A stretch of DNA of 64,000 nucleotides from Pseudoxanthomonas kaohsiungensis (GTDB lineage Bacteria; Pseudomonadota; Gammaproteobacteria; Xanthomonadales; Xanthomonadaceae): positions 1 to 64,000 of the forward strand of contig NZ_PDWO01000005.1 of assembly GCF_010211765.1 (NCBI RefSeq), in the 5' to 3' direction. Position 1 is the stretch's first letter; every line of letters starts with the position of its first letter. Position numbers and translations under genes: made by a program. Shown here piece by piece: positions 12,144 to 21,335 of the stretch. Under the pieces are notes generated by a model. That model was not told where the DNA came from. It made no database searches and saw only the letters and a list, made by a program, of their open reading frames with translations.

Positions 12144-12731
12144 ATGATCGGACGCCTGCGTGGCATCCTCGCCCTGAAGCAGCCGCCGTGGCTGGTGGTC
12201 GACGTCAATGGCGTCGGCTACGAGCTCGAGGCGCCGATGAGCACCTTCTACGACCTGCCCGACCTCGGGCGCGAGGTGTCCCTGTTCACCCACTACGCGC
12301 AGAAGGAAGACAGCGTGTCGCTGTACGGTTTCCTGCGCGAGGGCGAACGGCGCCTGTTCCGGGACGTGCAGAGGGTCAGCGGCATCGGCGCGAAGATCGC
12401 CCTGGCCGTGCTGTCGGGGGTGAGCGTGGACGAATTCGCGCGGCTGGTGCAGGCCGGCGACGTCACCGCGCTCACCCGCATCCCCGGGATCGGCAAGAAG
12501 ACCGCCGAGCGCATGGTCGTGGAGTTGCGCGACCGCGCCGCCGACCTCGCCGGCGCCGGCCCGGCCGGCCTGCCGGCCGCGGCCGGCGATCCGATGGCCG
12601 ATGCGGTCACCGCCCTGGTGCAGCTGGGCTACAAGCCGGCCGAGGCCGCGCGCATGGCCCGCGACGCCGCCGCCGCGGGCGACGAGGCCTCCACCATCAT
12701 CCGCAAGGCGCTGCAGTCGGCCCTGCGCTGA
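12144..12731 (+). CDS. ruvA: Holliday junction DNA helicase subunit RuvA
   Basis: A 195-residue protein with the three RuvA domains: N-terminal OB fold ([23 protein letters not shown]), central helix-hairpin-helix pair ([15 protein letters not shown] and [13 protein letters not shown]) and, after a Gly/Ala/Pro linker, the C-terminal UBA-like domain that contacts RuvB ([20 protein letters not shown]). It tetramerises on the junction and loads RuvB. Separated from ruvB by the potassium transporter gene kup. Confidence 0.96.
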   Translation: MIGRLRGILALKQPPWLVVDVNGVGYELEAPMSTFYDLPDLGREVSLFTHYAQKEDSVSLYGFLREGERRLFRDVQRVSGIGAKIALAVLSGVSVDEFARLVQAGDVTALTRIPGIGKKTAERMVVELRDRAADLAGAGPAGLPAAAGDPMADAVTALVQLGYKPAEAARMARDAAAAGDEASTIIRKALQSALR

Positions 12732-12776
12732 CGCCGTGCGCCGATGCGATCGCAACCGAGCTAACCTAGGGCCGCC

Positions 12777-14702
12777 ATGACCGCAGCGCACACCCCCACG
12801 CCTGGCCACGGACAGCACGGCGCCGCATCGCACGGCGTCGGCGCCAGCCACCTGGCACTGGTCGTCGGCGCCATCGGCGTCGTCTTCGGCGACATCGGCA
12901 CCAGCCCGCTGTACACGCTCAAGGAAGCGTTCTCGCCGCACTACGGCCTGGACAGCGACCACGACACGGTGCTGGGCGTGCTGTCGCTGGCGTTCTGGGC
13001 GCTGATGGTGGTCGTCACGCTCAAGTACGTGACCATCATCATGCGCGCCGACAACGAGGGCGAGGGCGGCATCATGGCGCTGATGGCGCTGGCCCAGCGC
13101 ACGCTGAGGAACGGCTCGCGCTCGGCGTATGTCGTGGGCATCCTCGGCATCTTCGGCGCCTCGCTGTTCTTCGGCGACGGCGTGATCACCCCGGCGATTT
13201 CGGTGCTGGGCGCGATCGAGGGCCTGGAGGTCGCCGCGCCCGGGCTGCACCACTTCATCGTGCCGTTGACGATCGCGGTGCTGGTGGTGCTGTTCTTCGC
13301 CCAGCGCTTCGGCACCGAGAAGGTCGGCAAGGTGTTCGGCCCGATCACCATGCTGTGGTTCGTGGCCATCGGCGCGGTCGGTGCCTGGAACATCATCGAG
13401 GCGCCGGAGGTGCTGAAGGCGTTCAACCCCTGGTGGGGCGCGCGGTTCTTCATGGAGCACGGCTGGCACGGGGTGTTCATCCTCGGCGCGGTGGTGCTGG
13501 CGGTCACCGGCGGCGAGGCGCTCTACGCGGACATGGGCCACTTCGGCGCCCGCCCGATCCGGCATGGCTGGTATTTCTTCGTCCTGCCCTGCCTGCTGCT
13601 CAACTACCTCGGCCAGGGCGCGCTGGTGCTGGAGCACCCGGAGCTGGTCAAGAACCCGTTCTACGAGTCGGTGCCGTCGTGGGCGCTGTACCCGATGATC
13701 GTGCTGGCCACGCTGGCGGCGGTGATCGCCTCGCAGGCGGTGATCACCGGCGCCTACTCGATCTCCCGGCAGGCCATGCAGCTGGGATACATCCCACGGA
13801 TGCGGATCAAGCACACCTCGCACGACGCCATCGGCCAGATCTACGTGCCGGGCATCAACTGGATGCTGATGGTGATGGTGATCGGCCTGGTGCTGGCGTT
13901 CCGCAGTTCCAGCAACCTGGCCGTGGCCTACGGCATCTCGGTCTCGGCGACGATGCTGATCGACACCCTGCTGCTGGCGCTGGTGGCGCGCGCGCTGTGG
14001 CCGCGCTGGCGCAACTGGGTGCTGCCGTTGTGCGTGGTGTTCTTCGTGATCGACGTGGGCTTCGTCGTCGCCAACGGCGCCAAGATCCTGCAGGGCGCGT
14101 GGTTCCCGGTGGTGCTGGGCATCGTCCTGTTCACCCTGATGCGTACCTGGCGGCGCGGCCGCGAACTGATGCGCGAGGAGATGCGCAAGGACGGCATCCG
14201 CGTGGATACCTTCCTGCCGGGGCTGATGCTCGCCCCGCCGGTGCGCGTGCCCGGCACGGCCGTGTTCCTGACCACCGACACCACGGTGGTCCCGCATGCC
14301 CTGCTGCACAACCTCAAGCACAACAAGGTGCTGCACGAGCGCAACGTGTTCCTCACCGTGGAGACGCTCAACGTCCCGCACGCGCCGGCGGACAAGCGCC
14401 TGAAGATGGACCAGATCGGCGACGACTTCTACCGGCTGATCGTGCGCTTCGGCTTCATGGAGACGCCGGACGTGCCGCTGGCGCTGATGCGCGCCTGCGA
14501 CGCCGGCGGGATGGGCTTCGACCCCATGGACACCACCTATTTCGCCAGCCGCGAGACGATCGTCGCCGGCCGCCGCCGCGGCATGCCGATCTGGCGCGAC
14601 AAGGTCTTCGCGATCATGCACCGCAACGCCGCCCCGGCTACCGGCTTCTTCCGCATCCCCGGCAACCGCCTGGTGGAGCTGGGGTCGCAGGTGGAGATCT
14701 GA
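12777..14702 (+). CDS. kup: Low-affinity potassium transporter Kup
   Basis: A 641-residue inner-membrane potassium/proton symporter. After a 22-residue His/Gly-rich N-terminal tail comes the family signature [18 protein letters not shown] near residue 36, then about 12 hydrophobic segments to residue 460 and a C-terminal cytoplasmic domain ([31 protein letters not shown] is cut here as [17 protein letters not shown]). Length is normal for the family. It lies 45 bases after ruvA and 52 before ruvB, so potassium uptake is embedded in the ruv cluster. Confidence 0.95.
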   Translation: MTAAHTPTPGHGQHGAASHGVGASHLALVVGAIGVVFGDIGTSPLYTLKEAFSPHYGLDSDHDTVLGVLSLAFWALMVVVTLKYVTIIMRADNEGEGGIMALMALAQRTLRNGSRSAYVVGILGIFGASLFFGDGVITPAISVLGAIEGLEVAAPGLHHFIVPLTIAVLVVLFFAQRFGTEKVGKVFGPITMLWFVAIGAVGAWNIIEAPEVLKAFNPWWGARFFMEHGWHGVFILGAVVLAVTGGEALYADMGHFGARPIRHGWYFFVLPCLLLNYLGQGALVLEHPELVKNPFYESVPSWALYPMIVLATLAAVIASQAVITGAYSISRQAMQLGYIPRMRIKHTSHDAIGQIYVPGINWMLMVMVIGLVLAFRSSSNLAVAYGISVSATMLIDTLLLALVARALWPRWRNWVLPLCVVFFVIDVGFVVANGAKILQGAWFPVVLGIVLFTLMRTWRRGRELMREEMRKDGIRVDTFLPGLMLAPPVRVPGTAVFLTTDTTVVPHALLHNLKHNKVLHERNVFLTVETLNVPHAPADKRLKMDQIGDDFYRLIVRFGFMETPDVPLALMRACDAGGMGFDPMDTTYFASRETIVAGRRRGMPIWRDKVFAIMHRNAAPATGFFRIPGNRLVELGSQVEI

Positions 14703-14754
14703 CCGGCCGCCGCGGGCGCTGCATCGCGGCCGGGTGGCGTGCGAACATGGCCGC

Positions 14755-15777
14755 ATGAACGAACCACGCATCCTCACCGCCGGCGCCACCCGCGAGGACG
14801 ACGTCGCCGAGGCCTCGATCCGGCCGAAGCGGCTGGACGAGTACCTGGGCCAGCAGCCGGTCCGCGAACAGCTGGGCATCTACATCGAGGCCGCACGGCG
14901 CCGCACCGAAGCGCTGGACCACGTGCTGATCTTCGGCCCGCCGGGGCTGGGCAAGACCACCCTGAGCCACGTCATCGCCAACGAGCTGGGCGTGAACCTG
15001 CGGGTCACCTCCGGCCCGGTGATCGAGAAGGCCGGCGACCTGGCCGCGCTGCTGACCAACCTGCAGCCGCACGACGTCCTGTTCATCGACGAGATCCACC
15101 GCCTGTCGCCGGTGGTCGAGGAGGTCCTGTATCCGGCGATGGAGGATTTCCAGATCGACATCATGATCGGCGAGGGTCCGGCCGCGCGCTCGATCAAGCT
15201 CGACCTGCCGCCGTTCACCCTGATCGGCGCGACCACCCGCGCCGGCCTGCTGACCGCGCCGCTGCGCGACCGCTTCGGCATCGTCCAGCGCCTGGAGTTC
15301 TATACGCCCGAGGAACTGACCCGTATCGTGCGCCGCTCCGCGCAGATCCTGGGCATCGACTGCGAGGCGGGGGGCGCGGGCGAGATCGCTCGCCGCGCCC
15401 GCGGCACCCCGCGCATCGCCAACCGCCTGCTGCGGCGCGTGCGCGACTACGCGCAGGTGAAAGCCGCCGGGCACATCGATGCCGGGGTGGCGGGTGCGGC
15501 GATGGCCATGCTCAAGGTCGATCCGGAAGGCTTCGACGAGCTGGACCGGCGCATGCTGCGCACGATCATCGAGCATTTCGATGGCGGCCCGGTCGGCGTT
15601 GAATCGCTGGCCGCCTCGCTGTCGGAGGAGCGCGGAACGCTGGAGGACGTGATCGAGCCGTACCTGATCCAGCAGGGGTTCCTGGTCCGCACCGCGCGCG
15701 GGCGCATGGCCACCGCCAAGGCCTATCGCCACCTGGGGCTCGTCGCGCCGGCGCGCGAGGCGGGCGAGCTGTTCTAG
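14755..15777 (+). CDS. ruvB: Holliday junction branch migration ATPase RuvB
   Basis: A 340-residue AAA+ motor that drives branch migration with RuvA. Walker [12 protein letters not shown] near residue 62, Walker B FIDEIHRL near 112, sensor 1 GATTRAG near 158, arginine finger region [13 protein letters not shown] and sensor 2 [12 protein letters not shown] near 217, then a C-terminal winged helix ([22 protein letters not shown]). ATG 14755 is preferred; an in-frame ATG at 14734 adds seven unconserved residues. Stop TAG. The ybgC-tol-pal genes commonly found next in relatives are not here. Confidence 0.95.
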   Translation: MNEPRILTAGATREDDVAEASIRPKRLDEYLGQQPVREQLGIYIEAARRRTEALDHVLIFGPPGLGKTTLSHVIANELGVNLRVTSGPVIEKAGDLAALLTNLQPHDVLFIDEIHRLSPVVEEVLYPAMEDFQIDIMIGEGPAARSIKLDLPPFTLIGATTRAGLLTAPLRDRFGIVQRLEFYTPEELTRIVRRSAQILGIDCEAGGAGEIARRARGTPRIANRLLRRVRDYAQVKAAGHIDAGVAGAAMAMLKVDPEGFDELDRRMLRTIIEHFDGGPVGVESLAASLSEERGTLEDVIEPYLIQQGFLVRTARGRMATAKAYRHLGLVAPAREAGELF

Positions 15778-15839
15778 CGGCGCCATGCCGCGACACCTCG
15801 CACGCGCCGGATGCGTGCTGATGGCGTTGCGCGCGACAG

Positions 15840-15873
15840 CCGCAACCGCAACCGCAACCGCACCGCACCGCAA
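15840..15873. repeat. CCGCAA hexamer tandem run
   Basis: Three perfect CCGCAA units followed by CCGCA, CCGCA and CCGCAA. It precedes nested palindrome C by about 45 bases. A similar short hexamer run borders the element at 39579-39604. Confidence 0.75.
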
Positions 15874-15892
15874 CCCCAGGAGCGCTGATTGT

Positions 15893-16025
15893 GGTCGGCT
15901 TCGGTGGGAGCCGCGACGGGCCGGGGGAGTCGCGGCCGGCTCGGCGGCACATCCCTGTGCCGACGATCCGGCGCGGACATCCCTGTCCGCTCCCGCGACA
16001 CCCCCGGCCCACCGCGTCTTCGTGG
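15893..16025 (+). repeat. Nested palindrome, copy C
   Basis: Outer arms at 15918-15935 and 15993-16010 are complementary over 18 bases with one mismatch. Inside sit two hairpins, 15945-15962 and 15973-15990, each with 7-base arms and loop TCCC. Flanks (CTTCGG..GGGAGCCGCG before, GCGTCTTCG after) match copy A, which has a single hairpin. Confidence 0.78.
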
Positions 16026-16058
16026 GACTTTCGGGTCGCGTCTCCGCTCTGCATGTGT

Positions 16059-16148
16059 GTAGGAGCCGATTTATCGGCGACCCGACGCCGTCGGCACGGA
16101 CGACGCCCTGGCGGTCAAATGCCCCGGTCGCCCATGAGGATGGGCTCC
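16059..16148. repeat. GTAGGAGC repeat, direct copy 1
   Basis: Begins GTAGGAGCCGAT and runs to GATGGGCTCC; the terminal TAC is lost (TCCGAG). About 90% identical to the next copy, 123 bases downstream in the same orientation. Confidence 0.8.
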
Positions 16149-16181
16149 GAGGCACCGTGGCCCTCGATCGGCTTTCGGGTT

Positions 16182-16274
16182 GTAGGAGCCGATTCATCGG
16201 CGACCCGAGGGCGTCGGCACGAACGACGCTTTGGCGGTCAAATGCCCCGGTCGCCCATGAGGATGGGCTCCTAC
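16182..16274. repeat. GTAGGAGC repeat, direct copy 2
   Basis: Complete copy with complementary ends GTAGGAGC and GCTCCTAC. Interior contains ATCGGCGACCCG and CGCCCATGAGGATG, shared with copies at 26608, 34421 and 57070. GTAG-headed REPs are known in Stenotrophomonas; in E. coli the GTAG foot is recognised by RAYT transposases. Confidence 0.85.
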
Positions 16275-16548
16275 GAGAAGCTCGGCGGCTTCCAATCGGC
16301 GGTTGCGTGTCTGTCTCTGGCAGACGGGGTGGCGGCGCCTCAGGTCGCCCGAGGACGCCGTATCCCGGCACGACGCCGTCCCGTCGGTCAGGGCGCGTAC
16401 GGAGTGCCGAGGATCAGGCCCGTTCCCGGGCTCGATCGCCCGGGATGCGCCCGCGCTCGCGTTCAAAGAAGAGGGCGGCCATCATCCGGCGGGGCCATTT
16501 TCGGGGTGCGCGCGGCGTCGGGGTCGACGCGGGGATCCGGTGCGTCCG

Positions 16549-17529
16549 TTACCGCGCCTGCCGCTGCGCCGCCATCCGCGCGCAGGTGGCCACCGCCGCT
16601 TCCAGGCTGGACGGATCGGCCAGCCCCTGGCCTGCGAGGTCCAGTGCGGTGCCATGGTCGACCGCCACGCGCGGGTAGGGCAGGCCCAGGGTCACGTTCA
16701 CCGCGCGCTCGAAGCCGCTGTACTTGAGTACCGGCAGGCCCTGGTCGTGGTACATGGCCAGCACCGCGTCGAAGCCGGCCAGCTTGCGCGGCAGGAAGGC
16801 GGTATCGGCGGGAAGCGGGCCGACCAGGTGCATCCCCTGTGCGCGCAGGCGATCGAGGACCGGAATGATGGTCTCGATCTCCTCGCTGCCCAGGTGGCCG
16901 GCCTCCCCGGCGTGCGGATTCAGCCCCAGCACCGCGATGACCGGTTCCGGGATCCCGAAGCCGGTGCGCAGCGCCTCATGGGTAACCCGCAACACCCGCA
17001 CGAGCAGTTCCACGTCGATCGCATCGGCGACGTTGCGCAGCGGCAGGTGGGTGGTGGCCAGCGCGACGCGGACGACATCGTTGGCCAGCATCATCACCAC
17101 GTCGCTCCCGGCATGGCCGGCGAGCAGCTCGGTGGTTCCCGTGTAGGCGATCCCGCCCTCGTTGATCGTGGCCTTCTGCACCGGGCCGGTGACCATGCCG
17201 TCGAAACGGCCGGCCATGCACGCGTCCGCGGCATCGAGCAGGGCACCGACCACCGCACCGGCGTTGCGCGGATCCGGGTGCCCGAACACCACGGCGTTGG
17301 CGTTGGGAAACATGCGCAGCGGCATGTCGCCGGGGCGCCGCGCCGGCTCGTCCTCGTGCAGCAGGTTCAGCGGAAGGCCCAGGGCATCGGCGGCAGACCG
17401 CAGCGTGGCCGGGTCGGCGAAGGCGACGAGGGAGCAGTCCGTGCGCGGCGCCTGCGCCAGGCGCACGCACAATTCCGGGCCCACCCCCGCCGGTTCGCCT
17501 GGAACCAGCGCGAGCCGCGGCCCGGTCAC
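16549..17529 (-). CDS. pdxA: 4-hydroxythreonine-4-phosphate dehydrogenase
   Basis: A 326-residue NAD- and metal-dependent dehydrogenase of pyridoxal phosphate synthesis. Family blocks in order: LALVPGEPAGVGPEL (residue 5), GMVTGPVQKATIN, GTTELLAG, ATTHLPLRNV (metal-binding His), GLNPHAGEAGHLG, and YHDQGLPVLKYSGFERAVN (His for metal and substrate). The GTG at 17529 begins one base past the surA stop; longer frames read through surA in another frame and give Arg/Pro-rich nonsense. In relatives ksgA-apaG-apaH follow; here the repeat junction follows. Confidence 0.93.
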   Translation of the reverse strand: MTGPRLALVPGEPAGVGPELCVRLAQAPRTDCSLVAFADPATLRSAADALGLPLNLLHEDEPARRPGDMPLRMFPNANAVVFGHPDPRNAGAVVGALLDAADACMAGRFDGMVTGPVQKATINEGGIAYTGTTELLAGHAGSDVVMMLANDVVRVALATTHLPLRNVADAIDVELLVRVLRVTHEALRTGFGIPEPVIAVLGLNPHAGEAGHLGSEEIETIIPVLDRLRAQGMHLVGPLPADTAFLPRKLAGFDAVLAMYHDQGLPVLKYSGFERAVNVTLGLPYPRVAVDHGTALDLAGQGLADPSSLEAAVATCARMAAQRQAR

Positions 17530-17530
17530 G

Positions 17531-18904
17531 TCAGCCGCCGGAGGGCGTCGCGGCCGGTGCCGCCGGCGCCTCGGCCGGGGCCTGCGCGTCGGACGCGCCG
17601 GCGCCGGTGCGGAACACCACGTAGGCTTCGCCACGCAGCTCCGCCAGGTAGCGGTTGAATTCCTCTTCCAGCTTGCGCCGGCCGATGGTCTCGCGGACCT
17701 GGGCGCGGCGGTTGGTGTCGGTGACGTCGGTCTGGCGCTCGCCGATGCGCTGGATCACGTGCCAGCCGGCTTCGGTACGGAACGGCTGGGACACGCCGCC
17801 GTCGGCCAACGCGGTGACCTGCCTGCCGAAATCCGGGCCGAAGGCGTCGGCCGGGAACCAGCCCAGGTCGCCGCCCTGGCCGCGGGTGTTGGTGTCCTCG
17901 GACGACTCGCGCGCCACGGCGTCGAACTCGGCGCCGCCGGCGATGCGCGCCCGCAGGGTGTCGATGCGGGCCTTGGCGGTGGCATCGTCCTGGCGGTCGT
18001 TGACCCGCACCAGGATGTGGCGGACGTTGTATTCGGTGACGGTCTGCGCCGGGCCGCCCGCGGTCGACGCGTCGCGCACCTCGACCAGCTGCAACAGCTG
18101 GAACCCGCTGGGGCCGCGGATCGGCCCGATGATCTGGCCGGGCTGCGCGTCCGTGATCATGCGCGAGAACGCGCTGGGGATCTCGTCCAGGCTGCGCCAG
18201 CCCAGGTCGCCGCCCTCCAGCGCGTTGGGGCTGTCGGAGTAGCGCACCGCCGCCGCGTTGAAGGTCAGTTCACCGCGTTCGATGACGCTCTTGATGCCGT
18301 CGATCTTGCGCTGGCCGGTGGCCAGCTGCTCGGCGGTCGCGCCCTCGGGCACGCCGACGAGGATGTGCGCCAGGTGGTACTGCCTGCCGCCGCTGGCTTC
18401 CTGGGCAATGGCGGCGTCGACTTCGCTCTCGCTGACGTTGATGCGGCTCTGGGCGAAGCTCTGGCGCAGCCGCTGGGTCATGATCTCGTCGGCCAGCGAG
18501 CGGCGGAAATCCTCGAAGGACAGGCCGTCGTCGGCCAGGCGCTGGCGCAGGCCGTCGACCGTCAGGCCGTTCTGCTGGGCGATCGCCGCGACCGCCTGGT
18601 TCAGTTCCTGGTCGCTGATGCGGATGCCGTTGCCGCGCGCGCGCTCGACCTGAAGCTTGGTCAGCACGAGGCGCTCGAGCACCTGCCGTTCGAGCACGGC
18701 GCGTGGCGGCAGCTGGTCTTCGCGGCCGGCGTACTGGGCAACGATGTTGCGCATCGCCAGGTCCAGTTCGCTCTGCAGCACCACGTCCTCGTCCACGATC
18801 GCGGCGATGCGCTCGACCGGTTGCAGCTGCTGGGCCGGGGCGGCGAACGGGAGGGAAAGGGCGGCGGCAACCGCCAGGAGGGTCGCGGAAAGGCGTGGGC
18901 TCAT
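17531..18904 (-). CDS. surA: Periplasmic chaperone and peptidyl-prolyl isomerase SurA
   Basis: A 457-residue periplasmic chaperone for outer-membrane proteins. Signal peptide 1-24 (AAPA before QQ). The SurA N-domain (AIVDEDVVLQSELD, residues 33-165) is the chaperone part. Two parvulin domains follow, each opening with a HILV motif (YHLAHILVGVP near 178, YNVRHILVRVN near 292) and containing GGDLGW. The last 30 residues are an Ala/Pro tail not needed for the fold. Four bases separate it from lptD upstream, and pdxA starts one base after its stop, so the three form an operon. Confidence 0.95.
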   Translation of the reverse strand: MSPRLSATLLAVAAALSLPFAAPAQQLQPVERIAAIVDEDVVLQSELDLAMRNIVAQYAGREDQLPPRAVLERQVLERLVLTKLQVERARGNGIRISDQELNQAVAAIAQQNGLTVDGLRQRLADDGLSFEDFRRSLADEIMTQRLRQSFAQSRINVSESEVDAAIAQEASGGRQYHLAHILVGVPEGATAEQLATGQRKIDGIKSVIERGELTFNAAAVRYSDSPNALEGGDLGWRSLDEIPSAFSRMITDAQPGQIIGPIRGPSGFQLLQLVEVRDASTAGGPAQTVTEYNVRHILVRVNDRQDDATAKARIDTLRARIAGGAEFDAVARESSEDTNTRGQGGDLGWFPADAFGPDFGRQVTALADGGVSQPFRTEAGWHVIQRIGERQTDVTDTNRRAQVRETIGRRKLEEEFNRYLAELRGEAYVVFRTGAGASDAQAPAEAPAAPAATPSGG

Positions 18905-18908
18905 GGAC

Positions 18909-21212
18909 TCACGGAATCAGGTTCGGATCGTAATCGTCCGGATCGGGCGTGGTGTTGCTGGGCGGGACCAGGTACAGGTCGTCGCGGTAGTAGCCGAGAA
19001 TAGCACGGCGCAAAGTCCGCTCCGTGTCCTGGCCCGCCGACCCTAGGCCCTTGAGCACGAATTCGAACTGAATGGAATTGTCCAGCTCGCCCTCGCGGTT
19101 GCGCACGTAGCGTCGGGCCAGCGCCCGCACCGCCAGGCAGCAGCTGTCCCACTGCACCCCGCCGACGGCCTCCAGCAGCTTGTCGTCGTCCATCGAGTAG
19201 TAGTAGCGGCCGACCACGCTCCAGACCGGGTTGATCGGGTACAGGAAGTTGAAGTCGGCCTGTTCCAGCAGGTCGCGGCGGTAGCGGTAGCCGATGTTGA
19301 CCACGCCGTCGCCCGGCCACAGGTAGCGGGCGCGCACGCTGGCCAGGTCCTCGCGGCGGAACTTCGGGTCCCACTGGTAGGAGGCGCCCAGGTTCCAGCG
19401 GTCGTTGATCGCATAGTTGGCGTCGGCCACCCAGGCCGACTTGCCTTCCTCCACCGGCAGCTCGCCGGGGGCCACGACGCGGGAATCCTCGAAGTAGCGG
19501 ATCTGGCCGAGGCTGGCCGACAGCTTTTCGCGGCCGTCGGCCTGGCGGATCAGGCGCGTGCTCAGGGCCACGGTCAGCTGGTTGGCGTCGGTCTGGCGGT
19601 CGGCGCCGGAGTAGCGGTTGTCGCGGAACAGCTGGCCCCAGCTGAAGGTGAACGGTCGCGTGTCGAACAGCGGCAGCCCGTCCTGCTCGCGGTACGGGGT
19701 ATTGAGGTAGAACAGCCGCGGTTCCAGCGTGTGCAGGTAGTCGGCGCCGCCGATGCGGGTGTCGCGGTCGAAGTACACGCCCGCGTCGAACGTGGTGATC
19801 GGCAGGCTGCGGGTCGGCGAGGTGTCGCCACCCAGCTGCTGTGCCAGGGCCGGCTCGAGGTCGTAGGCGGTGTAGCGCCAGGCCAGGGTCGGGGTGATGT
19901 ACCACGCCGGCCCGCCCAGCCGCGCCGAGACATAGGGCTTCACGTCGAGGCGGCTGCCACCGGGCCGTTCGCTGTGCTCGAAGCGCACGGTCTCCGCCCA
20001 TACGCCGGCGTCGAACCAGTGGCCCAGCGGCTGTTCCCAGTTGAAGTAGAGCCGCGGCAGGCGGCTGTACGGCAGGTTGGCGTCGGTGAGCGTGTAATCG
20101 GTCAGCTGGAAGTGCTCGGCCATCGCCCCGGCGCTCCAGTGCTGGCCCAGGCCGTAGATGCCGGCGGTGCTCTGCAGATAGGAGGCCGAGATGCCGGCGA
20201 GCCGGTTGGCGAAGTCCTCCACGTAGCGCTCGTCGCTGACCCAGCCGACATTGGCACGCGCCTGCCAGTTCTGGCCAAGGTTGTGGTAACCGCTGAACAG
20301 GAAGCGGCCGCGATCGCGGTCGCGCAGGTCGTCATTGGGCATGTACGACGCGTTGATGATGCCGCGCCCGCCGTCGTAGAGATAGCGGAACTCGGTGTCC
20401 AGCAGCAGGCCGCGCTTGCTCATCCAGCGCGGTTCCAGGGTCATGTCGTAGTTCGGCGCCAGGTTCAGGTAGATCGGCTGGCGGTAGTCGAAGCCGTTGC
20501 GCGAGGACATGCTCACCGCCGGGTACAGCAGCCCGGTCTGGCGGCGGTCGTCGACCGGGAACTTGAACCACGGCACGTACAGCACCGGGAACTTGCCCAT
20601 CCGCAGCACCGCGTTGCGGGCCACGCCGAAGCCGTCGTCGCTGTCCACGTCGATCTGCTGGGCGCGCAGTTCCCACATCCGCTGCGAGGGGTCGCAGGTG
20701 CTGTAGGTGGAGTGGTGCATCTGGCCCAGCGGGCCGGTCAGTTCGATCGAGTCGGCGCCGCCGTTGCCGCGCCGGTCCACCAGCTGGTAGCGGATGTTGG
20801 TGATGGTGTGGGTGTCGGTGTTCTGGTTGCCCTCGGCGCGGTCGGCGACGATGCGGATGCCCGAGTCCTGGTAGCGGACGTTGCCCTCGGCCACGTAGGT
20901 GCCGGCCTCGGTGTCCATCGCGATGCGGTCGGTGCCCAGGAACTGGTCGCCGCGGACCAGGGCGACGTTGCCCTGGAACTGGGGCGTGGTGCGGGTGCCT
21001 TCCTGCTTGTCGCCTTCGATCACCGTCGGCTGCTGGTCGCGCGCCGGGTCGCCGGGTTGCGCCGCCGGGGGCGCGCCTTCGAAGGGCGGAATGATGTCGC
21101 CGGCCGGGCACAGCGCCCAGTTCAGCGGTTTGTCGCTGGCAGCCAGCGCCGTGCCCGGCAGGCAGGCGGCGATGCTCAGCGACAGCGGGAGCAGGCGCAG
21201 GGGTAGACGCAC
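18909..21212 (-). CDS. lptD: LPS assembly outer-membrane protein LptD
   Basis: About 767 residues. A signal peptide (LPLSLSIAACLPGTALA) precedes the OstA/LptA-like domain (GNVALVRGDQFLGTDRIAMD, AEGNVRYQDSGIRI) and a large beta barrel (AVSMSSRNGFDYRQPIY). LptD with LptE delivers lipopolysaccharide to the cell surface. Disulfide-forming cysteines fit: one just after the signal (LNWALCPAGD), one in YSTCDPSQ and a CC pair in QWDSCCLAV. No ATG fits the start; GTG 21212 sits right at the signal peptide, while TTG 21275 adds 21 residues. Neither has a clear ribosome site. Confidence 0.92.
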   Translation of the reverse strand: MRLPLRLLPLSLSIAACLPGTALAASDKPLNWALCPAGDIIPPFEGAPPAAQPGDPARDQQPTVIEGDKQEGTRTTPQFQGNVALVRGDQFLGTDRIAMDTEAGTYVAEGNVRYQDSGIRIVADRAEGNQNTDTHTITNIRYQLVDRRGNGGADSIELTGPLGQMHHSTYSTCDPSQRMWELRAQQIDVDSDDGFGVARNAVLRMGKFPVLYVPWFKFPVDDRRQTGLLYPAVSMSSRNGFDYRQPIYLNLAPNYDMTLEPRWMSKRGLLLDTEFRYLYDGGRGIINASYMPNDDLRDRDRGRFLFSGYHNLGQNWQARANVGWVSDERYVEDFANRLAGISASYLQSTAGIYGLGQHWSAGAMAEHFQLTDYTLTDANLPYSRLPRLYFNWEQPLGHWFDAGVWAETVRFEHSERPGGSRLDVKPYVSARLGGPAWYITPTLAWRYTAYDLEPALAQQLGGDTSPTRSLPITTFDAGVYFDRDTRIGGADYLHTLEPRLFYLNTPYREQDGLPLFDTRPFTFSWGQLFRDNRYSGADRQTDANQLTVALSTRLIRQADGREKLSASLGQIRYFEDSRVVAPGELPVEEGKSAWVADANYAINDRWNLGASYQWDPKFRREDLASVRARYLWPGDGVVNIGYRYRRDLLEQADFNFLYPINPVWSVVGRYYYSMDDDKLLEAVGGVQWDSCCLAVRALARRYVRNREGELDNSIQFEFVLKGLGSAGQDTERTLRRAILGYYRDDLYLVPPSNTTPDPDDYDPNLIP

Positions 21213-21335
21213 AGGCAGGGGCCATCCGGGGCGAAAATCGCCGGTAGCTTGCCGGATGCGGGTGTATGCGGGCAATGAAAGCGGCTGGCCGGCCGCAGGC
21301 AGGGTTCATCCGCGCGGCGGTAGGCGCCGCCGCGG

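Larger units (their letters stand above)
15778..16548. other. Gene-free repeat-rich junction between ruvB and pdxA
   Basis: These 770 bases hold no convincing gene. Contents in order: a CCGCAA-type tandem run (15840-15873), one nested palindrome (about 15893-16025), two direct copies of a GTAG-headed repeat (16059-16148 and 16182-16274), then about 270 bases of unrecognised sequence with a CCCGGG-based stem. It separates ruvB from pdxA, two genes whose usual downstream partners are both absent. Confidence 0.7.

Noticed and set aside
16059-16274. Two direct repeats that could suggest a CRISPR start
   Set aside because: Only two units of about 90 bases, not short repeats with unique spacers; the same sequence occurs at dispersed sites.
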